Below, in pieces: positions 61,289-64,000 of a DNA stretch of 64,000 nucleotides. Made by a program: the position numbers and the translations under genes. The number at the start of each line of letters is the position of its first letter. Position 1 is the stretch's first letter. Origin of the DNA: CBDCUQ01 sp965222835 (GTDB taxonomy: Bacteria > Pseudomonadota > Alphaproteobacteria > Rhizobiales > Hyphomicrobiaceae); assembly GCA_965222835.1 (NCBI GenBank), contig CBDCUQ010000003.1, positions 62,001 through 126,000 on the forward strand, read 5' to 3'. The notes below the pieces were generated by a model. The model was not told the origin of the DNA and ran no database searches. It saw nothing but the letters and a program-made list of their open reading frames with translations.

Positions 61289-64000
61289 GTTTCCAAGACC
61301 TCCAGCACACCGTGTACCGTCGACAGATGGCCGGCCTGCGACGGTGACACGTCGTAACGGCCGGATAGGGCAAACTCGATTTCCCGGCCCTGGTCATCCA
61401 GCGGCAGAAGCAGCCGCACTTCTCCGCCCTTGCTGCCCGCGCCCGGCGCTGCCTTTAGATGCGACTTCAATTCGTCGAGCTTCACCCGCTTTGCCGCGAC
61501 GAGGCTCGCATCGAGTACAAGCTTCAAGCCCCGTTCGAGTTGGGCCGCGGCCTTGTCGAGCGCTTCGAGGCTTTGGACACGCATCTTAACAGTGTCACCA
61601 TCGCGCTCGGCTTCCACATTGAGCAGCACCGGTGTTCCCGCAACCAAATGATCGCGCGACGTGGCGAGTGTATCGGAGAAAATCACAGCCTCGTACTGCC
61701 CCGTCGTATCGGAGAACATGGCAAATGCAAACTTGTTGCCTTTTTGCGAGCGGCGCTCGCGCGCGGATACGACGATGCCGGCCAGGCGCCCGGCCGATAC
61801 GCCCCGCTCCGTTGCGGCCTCGAATTCGACGAAGCGATGTACGCCGAGTTTGGCTAGGACCTTTTCGTAACTGTCGAGGGGATGGCCTGAGAGGAAAAAA
61901 CCCACAGCCCCAAACTCCGCCTGCAGACGTTCGATCGGAGTCCAGGCTTTTGCCGGTTTCAGATCGAATTGTGGGGCCGCGTCGCCCGTGCCACCAAAGA
62001 GGTCGCTTATGCCTGCCTCGGCGTCTGCGCCGATACGATTGGCAAGTGCTATCATGCCTTCCACATTCGCGTACACCAGAGCCCGGTTCGGTTCCAAACC
62101 GTCGAATGCACCGCTCGCGGCCAGCGTTTCCAGCGCACGTTTGTTGACGGCTTTGGTGTTAAGGCGGGCTGCGAAATCGGACAGAGAGGTGAATGGACCG
62201 TCCTTAACCCGGCTTTCAACGATAGTACTGACCGCGGACGCGCCGATATTCTTTAAGGCCGCGAGCGCATAGCGGATGGCACGCTCTTCGGATTCGGTGC
62301 TCTTCTCGGTTCGGGACTTCTTGCCTTTGGCCTCTCTCGAAACGGTTTCCACCAGAAACTCGACGCCAGCCGCGTTCACGCACGGTGGCAGGACGGTAAT
62401 GCCGCTCTTCTTGGCTTCGTCCGCAAACATGGCCAGCTTGTCGGTATTGCCCATATCGAGCGTCATCGACGCGGCTAAGAATTCTTCCCGGAAGTTCGCC
62501 TTCAAGTAGGCCGTGTGATAACTGACCAGGGCATAGGCTGCGGCGTGGGATTTGTTGAAACCGTATCCAGCAAACTTGTTGACCAGTTCGAAGATGTAGA
62601 CGGCATCCTCCTTACTCACTCCATTTGACATCGCGCCTTTGACAAAGCGGGCCTGCTGGCGCGACATCTCGGCCTTGTCCTTCTTACCCATTGCGCGGCG
62701 GAGAAGATCGGCCTCGCCCAGGCTGAAGCCTGCCATGACCTGGGCAATTTGCATCACCTGTTCCTGATAGATGATGACGCCGTAGGTCTCTTTCAGAATG
62801 CCTTCCAACAGCGGATGTAGGCAGTCGACGGGCTCTTCGCCGTGTTTGCGATTGATGTAGGTCGGGATGTTGTCCATGGGGCCCGGGCGGTAGAGCGCCA
62901 CCATGGCGATAATGTCTTCAAATCGGTCGGGGCGCAGGCGCTTCAAGCTCTCGCGCATGCCCGTACTTTCAAGCTGGAAGACACCGACCGTGTCTGCTCT
63001 CGCCAAGAGCTCGAAGGTCTTGCGGTCGTCGAGGCCGAGGCTGGCGAGATCGACTTTCAAACCGCGGCCCTCTTCGACCAGCTCGACGGCCTTCTGCAGA
63101 ACGGTGAGCGTTTTGAGGCCTAGGAAGTCGAACTTTACCAGTCCCGCCGCTTCAACCATCTTCCAGTTGAATTGTGTGACCGGCGTGTTCGTCTTCGGGT
63201 CGCGATAGAGCGGCACCAATTCATTGAGCGGACGGTCACCGATCACCATGCCGGCCGCATGGGTTGAGGCGTGGCGGTAAAGGCCCTCAAGTTTCTGAGC
63301 AATCTCTAGGAGCCGGGCGACGATCGGCTCGCGGTCGCGCTCCTCCTGCAGCTTTGGCTCGCTCTCAATGGCTTGGGGCAGCGTGACCGGATTGGCGGGA
63401 TTGTTGGGCACGAGTTTGCACAGGCGATCAACCTGACCGTAGGGCATCTGGAGAACGCGGCCCACATCGCGGAGCACGGCGCGGGCCTGCAATTTTCCGT
63501 GGGTGATGATTTGCGCGACACGGTCGTGACCGTACTTGTCCTGAACGTATCGAATGACGCGGTCGCGCTTGTCCTGGCAGAAGTCGATATCGAAATCGGG
63601 CATCGACACGCGTTCCGGGTTGAGGAAACGTTCGAAAAGTAGCCCGAACCGAAGGGGATCGAGATCTGTAATGGTCAGCGCCCAGGCGACAAGCGATCCC
63701 GCGCCCGAGCCGCGGCCGGGTCCGACCGGCACGCCATGCGACTTCGACCACTTGATGAAGTCGGCGACGATCAGGAAGTAACCGGGGAACTTCATCCTGG
63801 TGATGATGTCGACCTCGAATGCAAGACGCTTCCAGTAATCGTCCTCCGAGAAGCCAGGGGCCAGCTCGTGTGCCGCAAGCCGGGCCTTGAGTCCCTGCTC
63901 GGCCTGGCGCTTTAACTCTGTGGCCTCTGCGGCCAGCTTTTCCGCCTCGCTGGTCCGCCCTTTCAACGTGACGAAGCGCGGCAGGATGGGCTTGCGACCT
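61285..64000 (-). CDS. dnaE: DNA polymerase III alpha subunit (5' end outside window)
   Basis: The frame is open from the right edge to TGA 61285-61287, covering about 905 C-terminal residues of a protein of roughly 1150. Replicative polymerase catalytic subunit. Visible parts: KPILPRFVT at the edge, the linker, GPGRGSGAGSLVAWAL, the active-site motif PDFDIDFCQDKRD with two catalytic Asp, ADTVGVFQLESTGMRESLKRL, YQEQVMQIAQVMAGF, the tandem helix-hairpin-helix (LNTKAVNKRALETLAASGAF), the OB fold (GIVVSARERRSQKGNKFAFA) and a C-terminal tau-binding region ending VHGVLEVLET. The PHP domain lies outside the window. Confidence 0.97.
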   Translation of the reverse strand, partial: GRKPILPRFVTLKGRTSEAEKLAAEATELKRQAEQGLKARLAAHELAPGFSEDDYWKRLAFEVDIITRMKFPGYFLIVADFIKWSKSHGVPVGPGRGSGAGSLVAWALTITDLDPLRFGLLFERFLNPERVSMPDFDIDFCQDKRDRVIRYVQDKYGHDRVAQIITHGKLQARAVLRDVGRVLQMPYGQVDRLCKLVPNNPANPVTLPQAIESEPKLQEERDREPIVARLLEIAQKLEGLYRHASTHAAGMVIGDRPLNELVPLYRDPKTNTPVTQFNWKMVEAAGLVKFDFLGLKTLTVLQKAVELVEEGRGLKVDLASLGLDDRKTFELLARADTVGVFQLESTGMRESLKRLRPDRFEDIIAMVALYRPGPMDNIPTYINRKHGEEPVDCLHPLLEGILKETYGVIIYQEQVMQIAQVMAGFSLGEADLLRRAMGKKDKAEMSRQQARFVKGAMSNGVSKEDAVYIFELVNKFAGYGFNKSHAAAYALVSYHTAYLKANFREEFLAASMTLDMGNTDKLAMFADEAKKSGITVLPPCVNAAGVEFLVETVSREAKGKKSRTEKSTESEERAIRYALAALKNIGASAVSTIVESRVKDGPFTSLSDFAARLNTKAVNKRALETLAASGAFDGLEPNRALVYANVEGMIALANRIGADAEAGISDLFGGTGDAAPQFDLKPAKAWTPIERLQAEFGAVGFFLSGHPLDSYEKVLAKLGVHRFVEFEAATERGVSAGRLAGIVVSARERRSQKGNKFAFAMFSDTTGQYEAVIFSDTLATSRDHLVAGTPVLLNVEAERDGDTVKMRVQSLEALDKAAAQLERGLKLVLDASLVAAKRVKLDELKSHLKAAPGAGSKGGEVRLLLPLDDQGREIEFALSGRYDVSPSQAGHLSTVHGVLEVLET

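Overview
The window reads as chromosomal DNA of an alphaproteobacterium, most likely order Hyphomicrobiales. The evidence is high GC outside a few genes, the block rpsB-tsf-pyrH-frr-uppS-cdsA-dxr-rseP-bamA-lpxD-fabZ-lpxA-lpxI-lpxB with LpxI rather than LpxH, an alphaproteobacterial S2 with a C-terminal extension, and SPOR, DUF502, DUF2189 and bactofilin proteins typical of the group. The genus cannot be fixed from the sequence alone.

Layout. 1-5.4 kb: the 5' part of a P-type cation ATPase gene, an NTF2-like protein, and a 1335-residue TIR / coiled-coil / transmembrane / WD40 / M23-peptidase fusion whose base composition is lower in GC than its neighbours. 5.5-11 kb: envelope genes (DUF502, two SPOR proteins, a neutral zinc metallopeptidase). 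11.4-14.7 kb: glmU and glmS, making UDP-GlcNAc precursors. 14.8-19.1 kb: a small unassigned protein, a lipoprotein, then efp divergent from epmA-epmB, a full EF-P beta-lysylation set. 19.1-19.6 kb: intergenic palindromic repeats. 19.6-35.6 kb: one leftward block covering translation factors, undecaprenyl and CDP-diacylglycerol synthesis, DXP isoprenoid synthesis, site-2 protease, outer-membrane assembly and the first steps of lipid A synthesis. 36-39.9 kb: a small secreted protein with a LexA-like box upstream, an RND/MMPL transporter, a TusA-like protein, a bactofilin and tRNA-Val(CAC).

40-53.1 kb is the most unusual part. It starts at the 3' end of tRNA-Val and ends at a 20-nt copy (19/20 identical) of that 3' end, the pattern left by integration into a tRNA gene, although no integrase remains. 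Inside are a CcmI-like TPR protein, a pentaheme cytochrome, an outer-membrane barrel and a membrane-anchored FAD/2Fe-2S reductase on the + strand, converging on a tetraheme cytochrome, a b-type membrane protein and a decaheme cytochrome on the - strand. Together these 19 c-type haem motifs, a b-type membrane protein, a pyridine-nucleotide reductase and a barrel look like a trans-envelope electron-transfer system. I do not recognise the full combination as a described operon.

53.1-64 kb: a type III PLP-dependent ornithine/lysine decarboxylase with a repeated site upstream, a DUF4384 protein beside a secreted caspase-Sel1 protein, a 2OG-Fe(II) oxygenase, a beta-hydroxyacid dehydrogenase, a small secreted protein coupled to dnaE, and the 3' three-quarters of dnaE, which runs off the right edge.
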